Source: Planctopirus ephydatiae
Lineage (GTDB): Bacteria; Planctomycetota; Planctomycetia; Planctomycetales; Planctomycetaceae
Assembly: GCF_007752345.1 (NCBI RefSeq)
Contig: NZ_CP036299.1
Location: 4,808,001 to 4,872,000, forward strand
Reading direction: 5' to 3'
DNA: 64,000 nt
The notes beneath the pieces were generated by a model, which did no database searches, was not told where the DNA came from, and saw nothing but the letters and a program-made list of their open reading frames with translations. Each line of letters begins with the position of its first letter. The stretch's first letter is position 1. This document shows, piece by piece, positions 1 through 9,054 of the stretch. The position numbers and the translations under genes are program-made.

Positions 1-743
1 CGTGCGCGACAGGGCTATATAATATTGGGTTTGGATACGAATTGGTTGCTGCCGGCCTGCACGACTGCTGCATTTGCGGAGGTGTCGAAGAGCAAAGCTG
101 GCAGCGTGTAGGGGTCAGCGCCGACAATTCCCTGGGGATGCCGACGACCTTCAATGAAACACCCAAGGCCGCTTGCCGCCCGTTCGACCGTGACCGCCAA
201 GGGTTTATCATTTCTGAGGGCAGCGCGGCCGTGGTGCTCGAGTCTTATGACGCCGCAATGGCTCGGGGCGCGCCGATCTATGCAGAGATCGTCGGCTACG
301 CGGCCGCAAATGACGGACACGATTTGTATGTGGCCAATGGCGATGCGATGCGTCGCGTTGTGCTGAGCGCGCTCTCGGATGCCGCGAAGCTTGGAGTCGC
401 GAATATCGATTATATCAACGCCCATGCAACCGGCACGCCGATCGGTGATGCAATCGAAGCTGGTGTGATCCGTGAGATTTTTGGAACTGGTCCAGCCGTC
501 AGTTCCTGTAAAGGTGTGACCGGCCATTCGCAAGGAGCCGTTGGCGCTCAGGAAGTCGTTTACACCGTACTGATGCTGAGAAACGAATTTCTTGCGGCGA
601 CAGCGAATCTCGAGCATCCGTCGGACGACTGTGGTGGGATTGATCATGTCCGTACCCGGCGCGATGTCAGGATCGACACTGCTCTTACCATGAATAATGG
701 ACTCGGTGGAACCAACGCCGCCATGATTCTTCGAGCCCTCTAA
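1..743 (+). CDS. Beta-ketoacyl synthase, left-truncated by the window edge
   Basis: This is the C-terminal part of a FabB/FabF-type ketosynthase, which condenses an acyl thioester with a malonyl-ACP-type extender. The frame is open from base 3, so the ATG at 42 is internal and not the real start. The active-site Cys is the first visible codon (bases 3-5, C-A-T-G-L). The two catalytic His regions follow as NAHATGTP and CKGVTGH, so the C-H-H set is complete. About 246 residues are visible, against roughly 400-420 for the family, so about 165 residues lie outside the window. The stop is at 741-743, only 17 bases before the next KS, which implies co-transcription. The cluster therefore continues leftward. 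Confidence 0.93.
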   Translation, partial: CATGLYNIGFGYELVAAGLHDCCICGGVEEQSWQRVGVSADNSLGMPTTFNETPKAACRPFDRDRQGFIISEGSAAVVLESYDAAMARGAPIYAEIVGYAAANDGHDLYVANGDAMRRVVLSALSDAAKLGVANIDYINAHATGTPIGDAIEAGVIREIFGTGPAVSSCKGVTGHSQGAVGAQEVVYTVLMLRNEFLAATANLEHPSDDCGGIDHVRTRRDVRIDTALTMNNGLGGTNAAMILRAL

Positions 744-760
744 GAGCGAAGGAACCGAAA

Positions 761-1978
761 ATGTTTCGACGAATTGCCATTACTGGCATGGGTATAGTCA
801 ACAGCTTGGGCAATAGCGTACCAGAAGTTCTGGGATCGCTTCGAGCAGGCAAGTCGGGCGTAAGCATTGTCGATGAGTATCGTGAACTTGGATTTCGAAG
901 CGCACTGGCTGGAACGCTGAAAGACTTTCAGCCGCCTGAGATCGACCGCATCTATCTCCGGCAAATGGGCGACAACGGAGTCCTCACCACGGCGGCCACT
1001 TTCGAGGCGATCCGCGATGCCAATCTGAGCGACGAACTCATTCAGCATTCGAGAACCGGTGTCATCGTCGGGAATTCGGGAACGTACAAAGAAACCTATC
1101 AGCTCTGCCATCAACGGCGCGATTTGGGAAAGAAAATCACAGGCTTGGCTCTGCCTCGAGCCATGGCATCAACAGTGTCAGCCAATCTTTCGGTGTTGCT
1201 CAAGACCAAAGGACATTGCTTCACGGTTAATGGCGCCTGTGCCGGGGCCGCTGTTGCAATTGTGCAGGCCGCCTGGGCAATTCGCCTGGGTCTTCAGGAT
1301 CGCATGATCACCGGGGGCGTTCACTGGGGATCATGGGAATTTGACTGCTTGTTCGACGCCCTGCGGGTCTTTTCACGACGTGAAGACAATCCTACGGCGG
1401 CTTCGCGTCCATTCGACGCCGATCGGGATGGGCTGGTTCCTTCCACCGCAGCGGGTATGGTCGTCTTAGAGGACTGGGAACATGCCATCGACCGCGGTGC
1501 GAAGATTCATGGCGAATTGATCGGCATCGCCGTGAACTCCGATGGCCAAGAGATGACCACTCCCTCCGGCGAAGGAAGTGGCAGATGCATCAGGCTGGCA
1601 CTTGACGACGCGGGCATCGGTCCTGGCGATATCCAATACATTAATGCCCATGCAACCGGAACAAAGCTGGGTGATGAAATCGAAGCCCGCACGATTGGCG
1701 AGATCTTTGGCCAGACGCCGTATGTGAGTTCGACCAAGTCTGGAACAGGCCACGAAGTCAGCGCTGGCGGTGCCACCGAGCTCATCTACACCCTGCTGAT
1801 GATGAAGCACGGCTTCATTGCGCCCACGCTGAATTTGGAGCGGATCGATGACCAATGTGCCATGATTCGACATGTCCCCTGCCATCCGATTGAAGCCGAT
1901 ATCCAGCTGGCGATGAGCAATTCGTTTGGATTTGGGGGAGTGAACGCTGTCTTGCTTGTACGGAGAGTCGAAACATGA
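761..1978 (+). CDS. Beta-ketoacyl synthase (catalytic KS)
   Basis: This is a complete 405-residue KAS I/II-type ketosynthase. It opens with the usual RIAITGMGIV strand. The nucleophile is C160 in VNGACAGAAV, the first His is H297 in NAHATGT, and K326 and H331 lie in STKSGTGHE, so all catalytic residues are present. The start ATG has GGAA a few bases upstream and lies 17 bases after the previous KS. Its last codon overlaps the next KS by four bases (ATGA), implying translational coupling. Expected role is decarboxylative Claisen condensation on an ACP-bound chain, paired with either neighbouring KS. No acyltransferase or ACP domain is fused, so this is a dissociated system. Confidence 0.94.
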   Translation: MFRRIAITGMGIVNSLGNSVPEVLGSLRAGKSGVSIVDEYRELGFRSALAGTLKDFQPPEIDRIYLRQMGDNGVLTTAATFEAIRDANLSDELIQHSRTGVIVGNSGTYKETYQLCHQRRDLGKKITGLALPRAMASTVSANLSVLLKTKGHCFTVNGACAGAAVAIVQAAWAIRLGLQDRMITGGVHWGSWEFDCLFDALRVFSRREDNPTAASRPFDADRDGLVPSTAAGMVVLEDWEHAIDRGAKIHGELIGIAVNSDGQEMTTPSGEGSGRCIRLALDDAGIGPGDIQYINAHATGTKLGDEIEARTIGEIFGQTPYVSSTKSGTGHEVSAGGATELIYTLLMMKHGFIAPTLNLERIDDQCAMIRHVPCHPIEADIQLAMSNSFGFGGVNAVLLVRRVET

Positions 1979-3231
1979 CGCAGCTCCCTCACTCAGCCGC
2001 GGTATCGCCCACAGGTCGGAGAGTTGTTCTGACCGGGTTGGGGATTCTCAGTCCTATCGGAGTCACTTGCGACGCAGTCTGTGCTCATTTGCAAGCGCCT
2101 TGCCACCCGGAAGAAGCGTCCGCCAGTGCCATTCCAAACGACGGATTTCTGGGCCACCTCAAGGGTTGGGAGCCAGAATCCGATGAGAAACTGGGGCGGC
2201 TCTCGGTCGGTGCACAGTATGCGGTGCAGGCAGCGGTCGACGCTTGCGGGCAAGCGCGGCTTGATTCGTCATCCGTCGACACTGCGCGCGTTGCGGTGCT
2301 GATGGGTACGATGTTTAGCAGCATGGCTGAAGTCGTCAGGATCAAACAACTCCTTGAAAGTGGGAAAGTCCGCCGCGCGGGTGTGAGGGGTACCACCAAA
2401 CTGATGAACTCGGGTCCGGCCGTCAATATCGCGGCCAGTCTTGGCCTGCGTGGTCCGGTTATGTCGAACTCGACCGGGTTTGCGTCCGGAATGGATAACA
2501 TTGGCTGTGCTTACGAATGGGTCCGTGACGGTCACATCGATATTGCCGTCTGTGGTGCGTCGGAAGAAAACTGCGCACCGTTTCTGGGCAAGCAGTTCAC
2601 CCTGTGGGAACGCTCGCCTCGGGGCGTCGATCTGAACCGCGAAGTCACCATCCGCCCCTTCGATGCGCGTCGAGAAGGTTCTATTCTTTCGGCTGGGAGT
2701 GGAGTTGTTGTACTAGAGTCGGCCAAGCATGCTCTCCGCCGCGGTGCGCGCCCCCTTGCGGAAATCTGCGGATATGCAAGTTGTTTCGACGTGGAACCCG
2801 GCCCGGATTCATTTTCGACCGCCTTGACTCGCGCGATTGAGAGAGTCTGTCGACATGCCGAGCACAGCGGCGTCAACCGTCTGAGGCAGGTGGTTTCCGG
2901 TGCCGCTGGATTCCATTTAGCCGATGCCGATCATGTGCTCGCCATCCGAAACAGTTTGGGAATGTCGGCTCGGGTCACCTCCACAGCCGGTTGGTTGGGG
3001 CATGGCTTGGCGGTGAGCAGCGCGTGGAATGTAGTCCTTGCCTCATTGATGCTCTCGAACGGCTTTCTTATCCGTTGTCGGGGCTTGACTGAACCGGGCG
3101 CCGACTGTCGCGGGGTCGAATACGTAATGAATGGAGAAATAGCATCGGATCCGGGCCTTCTGATTACCGCAGGAGGACTTGGATTTGCCAGTTGCCTCGC
3201 TCTTCAGCGTTTGTCGCCCATGTCGGACTAA
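1975..3231 (+). CDS. Ketosynthase homologue without active-site Cys (chain-length-factor-like)
   Basis: This 418-residue protein has the thiolase/KS fold signature (RRVVLTGLGILSPIG at the N-terminus, GGLGFASCLAL at the C-terminus) but has lost its catalysis. The nucleophile region reads SNSTGFASG, placing Gly (about residue 168) where the previous gene has Cys. The NAHAT-type His motif is replaced by VSGAAGFHLA. The KSxxGH motif is degraded to TAGWLGHG. Such KS-beta or chain-length-factor partners are known from type II PKS and aryl-polyene systems, where they dimerise with a catalytic KS. The ATGA overlap with the upstream KS supports a KS/KS-beta pair. Assignment as a chain-length factor is an inference; the typical Gln of classic factors is not seen. 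Confidence 0.85.
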   Translation: MTQLPHSAAVSPTGRRVVLTGLGILSPIGVTCDAVCAHLQAPCHPEEASASAIPNDGFLGHLKGWEPESDEKLGRLSVGAQYAVQAAVDACGQARLDSSSVDTARVAVLMGTMFSSMAEVVRIKQLLESGKVRRAGVRGTTKLMNSGPAVNIAASLGLRGPVMSNSTGFASGMDNIGCAYEWVRDGHIDIAVCGASEENCAPFLGKQFTLWERSPRGVDLNREVTIRPFDARREGSILSAGSGVVVLESAKHALRRGARPLAEICGYASCFDVEPGPDSFSTALTRAIERVCRHAEHSGVNRLRQVVSGAAGFHLADADHVLAIRNSLGMSARVTSTAGWLGHGLAVSSAWNVVLASLMLSNGFLIRCRGLTEPGADCRGVEYVMNGEIASDPGLLITAGGLGFASCLALQRLSPMSD

Positions 3232-3264
3232 GAATGCCAACATGGTCTGGATCGGCTGTCTCTA

Positions 3265-4164
3265 TCAGATCGGTTCCACAACGGACTCAATCGGCTCGCC
3301 CTCGACAGGAGGACGATCCAGAGAAAGTCGAGCACGCTCCTCCGCGATCCTATCCTTTAGCATTTGCACTTCAAACATTCGGTCGGCAATTTTGCGTTCG
3401 AGCAGTGCGATATGACGACGCCGATTCCAGATCACACGATGAATCGGCTCGTAGGCCAATATCCCAAGAATCACTCTCCGAAAGAGGATCACCACAAGCG
3501 CTGAAAACAATGGTGACAGCAGGATCATCGCTGTCGTGCGGTGTTGCGGAAACATCTTTCGTCCAATTATGGAGTACAACACGCAACATTCGACCACCGC
3601 AGCGATCCAGATCAGCTTCATCGTTAATTGAAAGACGGGCAACTTCGGAGCTGCCAGCAACGATTCGCCACTGTTCGCAATGGTTAGGATGATGCCCAGG
3701 AACACCAGCAGCGCCACCGTCAAGCCTACAGTAACAGTTGCCGAAACGAGTTTGGCCAGTCGTGCATCAGGCAGAGTCCACCCCATTCTCGGAAGCCAGA
3801 TGAACGATCCGGTGCCCAGGTCACGGCAAGTCAGTCGAAAAGGTGTAAGAATTACGGTCCAAGCGAATTCCCGGGAAATCGTTGGGCAAATGATACGATA
3901 AGTTAGATACTCCATGAGACAAACGACCTGAACCGCAATGCAGACCCAGATCGACCACCGATCCAAGCGAACTGCATCACGTGACACAATGGTGACCACC
4001 AGATCATGAAATGCCGCCAGATACAACACGATTGCGAAAAACATGGGGGCAGCCAAATGCCGATTGAGCAGAACCAGCCATGACGGTAGCTCGCGATCCG
4101 GGCACCTGTTGCTTTGGCTTGTCTTGACTTCCGCATCGGTACGGTTAACGGCATCAATCCCCAT
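3265..4164 (-). CDS. Multi-pass membrane protein with C-terminal coiled coil (paralogue A)
   Basis: I do not recognise the family. The protein (about 299 residues from the ATG at 4164; longer TTG-initiated frames reach 4218) has about five hydrophobic segments. It carries a conserved cytosol-like patch FRLTCRDLG followed by WLPRMGW, and ends in a charged helix of coiled-coil type (ALLERKIADRMFEVQMLKDR). The divergent neighbour starting at 4310 has the same layout: LNRHLAAPMFF here matches MNRFIAPLFF there, and LRLTRRDLE and a terminal coiled coil recur. It converges on the third KS with a 33-base gap. A membrane role for the lipid/polyketide pathway is possible but unproven. Confidence 0.75.
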   Translation of the reverse strand: MGIDAVNRTDAEVKTSQSNRCPDRELPSWLVLLNRHLAAPMFFAIVLYLAAFHDLVVTIVSRDAVRLDRWSIWVCIAVQVVCLMEYLTYRIICPTISREFAWTVILTPFRLTCRDLGTGSFIWLPRMGWTLPDARLAKLVSATVTVGLTVALLVFLGIILTIANSGESLLAAPKLPVFQLTMKLIWIAAVVECCVLYSIIGRKMFPQHRTTAMILLSPLFSALVVILFRRVILGILAYEPIHRVIWNRRRHIALLERKIADRMFEVQMLKDRIAEERARLSLDRPPVEGEPIESVVEPI

Positions 4165-4309
4165 GCCGCGACACTCCCCTCGAAATCCAAAGGGAACTCC
4201 CGCCTGCTCCCATTGCAAAGCATGACATGCAGGACAGTATTGTACCTTTGGTATTGAACAGACGCGAGACTAATGGTGATTTCCGGATTTTGAATGCGGC
4301 GAACTTATC

Positions 4310-5110
4310 ATGCAGGATCCCTCCCAAGTAACGATCTTTCAGCAGCGACTTGTGGCCATGAATCGTTTCATTGCACCGCTGTTTTTTGTGCTGTCACTGG
4401 GCTTCCTCGCGTTGACTTACCATGGCTTGCGGAGCGTTGGCCAGTGGGAGGGACCACTTCCGGAAACAACTGCCTTGTGGGGACTGATCTGGCTTTATCC
4501 CCCCTTCATTGTCGAAGCCTGCTTCTATGCGTGGTCTGGATTACCGGGAGGCCGACAGTACCGCTGGTCTGCGCTTTTGCCTCCATTACGATTGACCCGC
4601 CGCGACTTGGAAATGCAGCACTTGATCTGGTGGCCCCTCAGGAACTGGAAGCCGGCCGATCGGCAACTTGCCAGGCATGTGATAGTCTGCGAGGCAGGGA
4701 TCTTATGGTTCGGCGGAATCGCGCTGATCGCTACGGCAGCAATAAGTTCGGCCAGCATCACTTCCGTGGAGTCATTTACGAACCACTTCGTCATCGACGC
4801 GATTTTCGGCGCGATGTGGGTCGTGGTGATGGCGGACACTTGTGTGCTGCTGATAATACTGCCGCGCGCTAGGCGTAAGAGCCTGGTCATTACCTGCCTG
4901 CCCATTCTGGCATCGCCGGTAGTACCACTACTGGTTGTGGCGTACTTGCCAAGGCTGGTGCGCCGAACCATGGCTTGGAATGAGTTGCACCACTACGGGA
5001 TTCGCGACCCCGCCGAGCGACTCAGGCTTTTGGATGCTCAGTTGCAGCGGCGAACGGCCGAAGTAGAAGAGTTGCAAGATCAGCTTCGCCGCGAACAACA
5101 ACTCAATTAA
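4310..5110 (+). CDS. Multi-pass membrane protein with C-terminal coiled coil (paralogue B)
   Basis: This 266-residue protein of unrecognised family is paralogous to the divergent upstream gene. Shared features are an opening hydrophobic helix after MNRFIAPLFF, the motif LRLTRRDLE plus a following WW/NW aromatic patch, later hydrophobic helices, and a terminal heptad-like helix (LLDAQLQRRTAEVEELQDQL). The two genes are divergent with about 145 bases between preferred starts, so a shared bidirectional promoter is likely. The alternative start is the ATG at 4358 in MNRFIAP. The Glu/Gln-rich C-terminal helix could mediate dimerisation of the A and B proteins. Confidence 0.75.
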   Translation: MQDPSQVTIFQQRLVAMNRFIAPLFFVLSLGFLALTYHGLRSVGQWEGPLPETTALWGLIWLYPPFIVEACFYAWSGLPGGRQYRWSALLPPLRLTRRDLEMQHLIWWPLRNWKPADRQLARHVIVCEAGILWFGGIALIATAAISSASITSVESFTNHFVIDAIFGAMWVVVMADTCVLLIILPRARRKSLVITCLPILASPVVPLLVVAYLPRLVRRTMAWNELHHYGIRDPAERLRLLDAQLQRRTAEVEELQDQLRREQQLN

Positions 5111-5184
5111 GCCAATTCTAGCGACAATCCATGACGGGTGTCGTTTGGGACTGGATTCCGTTCAAGCCATTGCTGAGTCTGCAA

Positions 5185-5940
5185 CTATTCAGCGGTGGGT
5201 TCGCCTTTGAGACTCTCTTGGGTATAAACATTGATTGCCCGGATGGCTTCTTCAGCGTCCGTGGTATCGATGAGTACATCGCCATCTCGAAGGACAATCT
5301 GCCGGCGTGTGGCCCGCGCGACATTGTGATCGTGCGTTACCAAAATCACCGTAATCCCATTCTCACGATTCAGCCGATGGAATAGTTTGAGAACATCACT
5401 CCCAGTTCGTGAATCGAGATTTCCGGTCGGTTCATCAGCGAGCAGAATGGGCGGATCGTTTGCCAATGCCCTAGCAATCGCAACTCGCTGTTGCTGACCA
5501 CCAGACAACTGACTGGGATGATGATCGTGACGGTCTCCCAAGTCGACCATTTGGAGCAGTTCAGCCGCACGCTGCCGGCGCTGACGGGTCGTCAACTTTC
5601 CGGAATAGAGCATCGGCAGCTCTACATTTTCCAGAGCGCTGGTCCGGGAAAGGAGGTTGAAGTTTTGAAACACGAAGCCAATTTTCTGATTGCGAATTCG
5701 AGCGAGGGCGTCGGGATTCAGCTTTTCAACCTCGACGTCGTCCAGCCGATATGTTCCCGATGTTGGACGATCCAGACAGCCAACCAGATTCATCATGGTG
5801 GACTTTCCCGAACCCGATGGCCCGACCAGTGCCAGGATCTCCCCCTTTTGAATCTGGAGGGAGACACTCCTTAGAGCGTGCACTTCCACATCCTCGATCC
5901 GGTACAGCTTGCCTATACCATCCAGATCAATAAGCGCCAT
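5185..5940 (-). CDS. ABC transporter ATPase, MacB/LolD type
   Basis: This 251-residue nucleotide-binding subunit energises export by the adjacent permease. It has Walker A GPSGSGKST, signature LSGGQQQRVAIARAL, Walker B ILLADEPTGNLD and the H-loop VTHDH, all intact and correctly ordered. The TGNLD and LFHRLNREN segments are typical of the MacB/LolD/FtsE subfamily. The frame extends to 5958, but MALIDLDGIGKLYR at 5940 is the natural start. It is the last gene of a minus-strand set: membrane fusion protein, permease, ACP, ATPase. MacB proteins are usually one polypeptide; here ATPase and permease are separate genes with an ACP between them. Confidence 0.93.
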   Translation of the reverse strand: MALIDLDGIGKLYRIEDVEVHALRSVSLQIQKGEILALVGPSGSGKSTMMNLVGCLDRPTSGTYRLDDVEVEKLNPDALARIRNQKIGFVFQNFNLLSRTSALENVELPMLYSGKLTTRQRRQRAAELLQMVDLGDRHDHHPSQLSGGQQQRVAIARALANDPPILLADEPTGNLDSRTGSDVLKLFHRLNRENGITVILVTHDHNVARATRRQIVLRDGDVLIDTTDAEEAIRAINVYTQESLKGEPTAE

Positions 5941-6033
5941 AAAAGCATAACCTTCCAACGGCGGGTATAATGAGTGCTGATTCTGCTCGGGTCGCCCCGG
6001 AACCGTTTAGGTTAGCCGCCGTTGACATGCATT

Positions 6034-6267
6034 CTAGCTGACCTTCGACTTGACGAATTCGACCATCTCGCCATAGGTCCGCACGTTCTGAGCATCTTCA
6101 TCCGAGATATCGATGTCGAACTCGCTCTCAAGAGTTGCCACTATCTCGACCATGTCGATCGAGGTTGCTCCCAAGTCGCTACGCAGCTTTGCCTCTGGAA
6201 CGAGTTCGCTTTCCGGAACTTCCACATTGCTCAGGATGATCTTCTTAATGCGGGATTCGATTTCCAT
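6034..6267 (-). CDS. Acyl carrier protein
   Basis: This is a stand-alone ACP of 77 residues from the ATG at 6267 (the frame stays open to 6309). The phosphopantetheine Ser lies in LGATSIDMVE, followed by the acidic helix TLESEFDIDIS and the closing YGEMVEFVKSKVS, all classic for bacterial ACPs. It would carry the growing chain made by the ketosynthases at the left end. Its position is unusual: it sits between the exporter permease (6513-7754) and the exporter ATPase (5185-5940), in the same orientation. That suggests coupling of chain synthesis and export. No phosphopantetheinyl transferase is visible in the window. Confidence 0.93.
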   Translation of the reverse strand: MEIESRIKKIILSNVEVPESELVPEAKLRSDLGATSIDMVEIVATLESEFDIDISDEDAQNVRTYGEMVEFVKSKVS

Positions 6268-6512
6268 TGACTCGACCTTTTGATTGACAAATTCGGCTTG
6301 GCGGCACACTTGATCGATACGTTTTCGCGTTTGTCAGAACGACGCCCGACACCCACAACACGATTCCAACTGGAGATTTAAAGCCCCCTGTGTCATAAGC
6401 AATTGAAAGCAACGGTCAAGCCTGAATCAACTCTATTCCCGCGTGAATCTCCGTTCCCTCCAGAGTTTCTTTCCCGAAGCCGTCAAATCGCGCCAATGTC
6501 CATGCCATGCAG

Positions 6513-7754
6513 TTATTCGTAACGCAACGCATCGATCGGATTGAGCTGGCTGGCCCTCAGAGCCGGATAGTACCCAAAAAAAACACCAATCATCGCCGAA
6601 AACAAAAGTGCCACAACTGCCGCTTCCACCGAAATGATGTACGGCCACGACGTATTGGGTGTCAGCCAATTGACAAGCATTGTCAGCCCGGCAGATCCGG
6701 CGAGCCCCAACGCAATGCCTATAAAACCTCCGAGACATGAGAGCACGACTGCCTCAATCAGAAACTGACGAAGAATATCGGACGATCTCGCCCCAATCGC
6801 CATGCGGATTCCGATTTCGCGTGTTCGCTCAGCCACCGAAACGAGCATAATGTTCATGATCCCCACCCCACCCACCACGAGCGAGATCGCCGCGATGGCC
6901 GTCAACATCAGGGTAATGGCACCCATGATCACCTGCAGCATCAGTGCAATTTCCGTTGTACTTTGAATTCGAAAATCTGCATCGCGGCCTGGATTGATTC
7001 CATGTCGCTGGCGGAGAAGTGCCTCAGCTTCACGCGCGGCCACGGTCGCAAGCGATGGACTGGAGGTAGACACAAGAATGGCATCGACATTCGAACCGCC
7101 CCCCGGGCGAAGTCGCTTGGCTGCAGTGGTATAGGGAATCAACACAATGTCATCGTGATCTTGACCGAACATGCTGACGCCCTTTGGCTCCAGCACACCG
7201 ACCACCTGAAACGGCGCATTTTTGACCCGAATCGTTTTGCCGATCGGATCTTCGGCCTGAAACAATTCGCGTACGACCGTTTGCCCAAGGACGCACACTT
7301 TCGCTGACGAGGCGATGTCCCGCTCAGACAGGAACGATCCCAGTGCCAAGTTCCAGTTCCGTACGATCTGATAGTCCTTCCCGACTCCAAAGGTTGTCTG
7401 CGGGTTCCAGTTGGCGCTCCGATAAACAACCTGTCCGCTGACCCCCACCAGCGGAGAGACCGCATTGACCGACGGGCAGCTCTCTCCTAGGGCGACCACG
7501 TCTGCAATACTCAAAGATCCGACGTCGACCGTTCGAATGCCTCCCTTCTGCATCGATCCGGGCAAGACGGCCAGCATGTTTGTGCCCAGCGTTTCCAATT
7601 GTGCCTGGACAAGCTGACTGGCACTTAGACCAATGGAAACCATCGCCGTTACGGCGGCAATGCCGATGACGATCCCCAAAATGGTCAGGCCGGCGCGAAG
7701 TCTATTCTTCGACAGCGCCCGAATCGCAATTCGCATCGACAGCCAAAAACCCAT
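6513..7754 (-). CDS. ABC transporter permease, MacB/FtsX type
   Basis: This inner-membrane permease has about 413 residues. The N-terminal helix follows RALSKNRLRAGLTILGIVIG, then comes a long periplasmic domain (about residues 45-275). Three C-terminal helices include GGVGIMNIMLVSVAERTREI, the hallmark of FtsX/MacB permeases. The end, PALRASQLNPIDALRYE, is also characteristic. The preferred start is the ATG at 7754; a GTG at 7766 is possible. It lacks the fused N-terminal ATPase of MacB, which is supplied by the gene at 5185-5940. Together with the membrane fusion protein upstream and the outer-membrane protein at 9996 it would form a tripartite efflux machine. Confidence 0.93.
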   Translation of the reverse strand: MGFWLSMRIAIRALSKNRLRAGLTILGIVIGIAAVTAMVSIGLSASQLVQAQLETLGTNMLAVLPGSMQKGGIRTVDVGSLSIADVVALGESCPSVNAVSPLVGVSGQVVYRSANWNPQTTFGVGKDYQIVRNWNLALGSFLSERDIASSAKVCVLGQTVVRELFQAEDPIGKTIRVKNAPFQVVGVLEPKGVSMFGQDHDDIVLIPYTTAAKRLRPGGGSNVDAILVSTSSPSLATVAAREAEALLRQRHGINPGRDADFRIQSTTEIALMLQVIMGAITLMLTAIAAISLVVGGVGIMNIMLVSVAERTREIGIRMAIGARSSDILRQFLIEAVVLSCLGGFIGIALGLAGSAGLTMLVNWLTPNTSWPYIISVEAAVVALLFSAMIGVFFGYYPALRASQLNPIDALRYE

Positions 7755-7809
7755 TCGACACCACACACCTAAGAGGAAACTACGCGATCTAGGCGATCAT
7801 TCATCCGTC

Positions 7810-9054
7810 TTATGTTCCGGAGATTTCATAAACGACACGATCACCTTCTTTGAGCGGACCGTCGAGAATCTCGGTGGACTGGTCATTATTCTCACCAATG
7901 CTGACTTCAACATATCGTAGCATTTTCCCAGCAGGCTGCCATAGCAATCGCTTTTCGGCAGCTTTCTTCCCGTCGGCCGTCAACGCTCCCCCAATGTGGT
8001 CCTTGGCGCGATTTTTCAGGTCCAATAAGGTTCGATAGGCTGCTCGTTGCTCGGGAACAACCTTTTCGGGGTCGGGTCGTATGCGGAGTGCCGCGTTGGG
8101 AACCAACAGCACCTTCTCTCGAGCGGAAATCTCGAAATTCACACTTGCGGTCATCCCTGGCAGTAATCGTGCATCGGGATTCGTTACAGAGATCACCACT
8201 GGGTAAGTTACGACGGCCTGTCGTGCATCAGCACTCGCTCGAATCTGTTTGATTGTTCCTTTAAACTCTTCGTCGGGATAGGCATCCACCGAAAAACTCA
8301 CAGGTCTCTTCATCTGATTCGCAGCAATGATGGCTCCAATGTCGGCTTCATCAACAGAAACGACAATTCGGATTTCCCGATCCATGTCCTGGGCAATGAC
8401 AAACAGCTCCGGAATCTGGAACTGCGACGCCAACGTTTGCCCGGGCTCGATGCGGCGGTCAATTACGATGCCGGAAACCGGAGCCCGAATCTCGGTGTAC
8501 TCTAGATTTGCTCGGGAAGTTCTCATCGTGGCCTCAGCCTGCTTTATTGCGGCATTGGCTATTTCCATCTGGGCTTCGACCGAGCGTCGGTTGAATTTCG
8601 CTGCATCCAATTCGGCGACAGAGATAAAAGCGGTGTTCTCGTTTTTGACAGCAAGTGTGCGAGCCTCTTCGGCCTTCGCCTGTTCAAGAAGAACGTCCAA
8701 CCGCTTCAGATCGGCCTTTGACGTGGCAAGAATGGCCTCATCGCGGGCCACCGCCGCCTCGTAGGTTTTAGAATCGATCCGCGCCATGAGCGCGCCTTGT
8801 TCGATTTTTTCGTTGAAGTCAACCAAAACTTCCCTAACTGGCCCCGACACAAACGAACCAACGTTGACCGTCACGATGGGCTTGATCGAGCCACCTGAGC
8901 GGATAACCGACACCAATGACCCACGCGTCAGTTCGACCTCACGAAAGGTCAAATCGGATTGGAGAAACTGAATGTCCATGGCGTAAATGTACGCAGCAAG
9001 TGAAGCTCCGCCGACCAACGCCAGCACGACAAGGACCTTTATCGCGGTATACAT
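7810..9054 (-). CDS. Periplasmic membrane fusion protein (HlyD/MacA type)
   Basis: This 414-residue adaptor has an N-terminal membrane anchor (VLVVLALVGGASLAAYIYA), a biotinyl-lipoyl half (GSFVSGPVREVLVDFNEKIE), and a long alpha-helical hairpin rich in Lys/Glu (about residues 95-180). The second lipoyl half (IRAPVSGIVIDRRIEPGQ) and beta-barrel region (LLPGMTASVNFEI) follow. These are the standard elements of MacA/HlyD proteins, which bridge an inner-membrane pump to an outer-membrane channel. It is the first gene of the minus-strand exporter operon and ends 55 bases before the permease start. The outer-membrane partner is transcribed divergently across a 0.9-kb spacer. Confidence 0.93.
   Translation of the reverse strand: MYTAIKVLVVLALVGGASLAAYIYAMDIQFLQSDLTFREVELTRGSLVSVIRSGGSIKPIVTVNVGSFVSGPVREVLVDFNEKIEQGALMARIDSKTYEAAVARDEAILATSKADLKRLDVLLEQAKAEEARTLAVKNENTAFISVAELDAAKFNRRSVEAQMEIANAAIKQAEATMRTSRANLEYTEIRAPVSGIVIDRRIEPGQTLASQFQIPELFVIAQDMDREIRIVVSVDEADIGAIIAANQMKRPVSFSVDAYPDEEFKGTIKQIRASADARQAVVTYPVVISVTNPDARLLPGMTASVNFEISAREKVLLVPNAALRIRPDPEKVVPEQRAAYRTLLDLKNRAKDHIGGALTADGKKAAEKRLLWQPAGKMLRYVEVSIGENNDQSTEILDGPLKEGDRVVYEISGT

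Noticed and set aside
42-743. Complete 233-residue KS-like protein starting at ATG 42
   Set aside because: The frame is open to the window edge and the active-site Cys codon is at 3-5, so the ATG is internal to a truncated KS gene.
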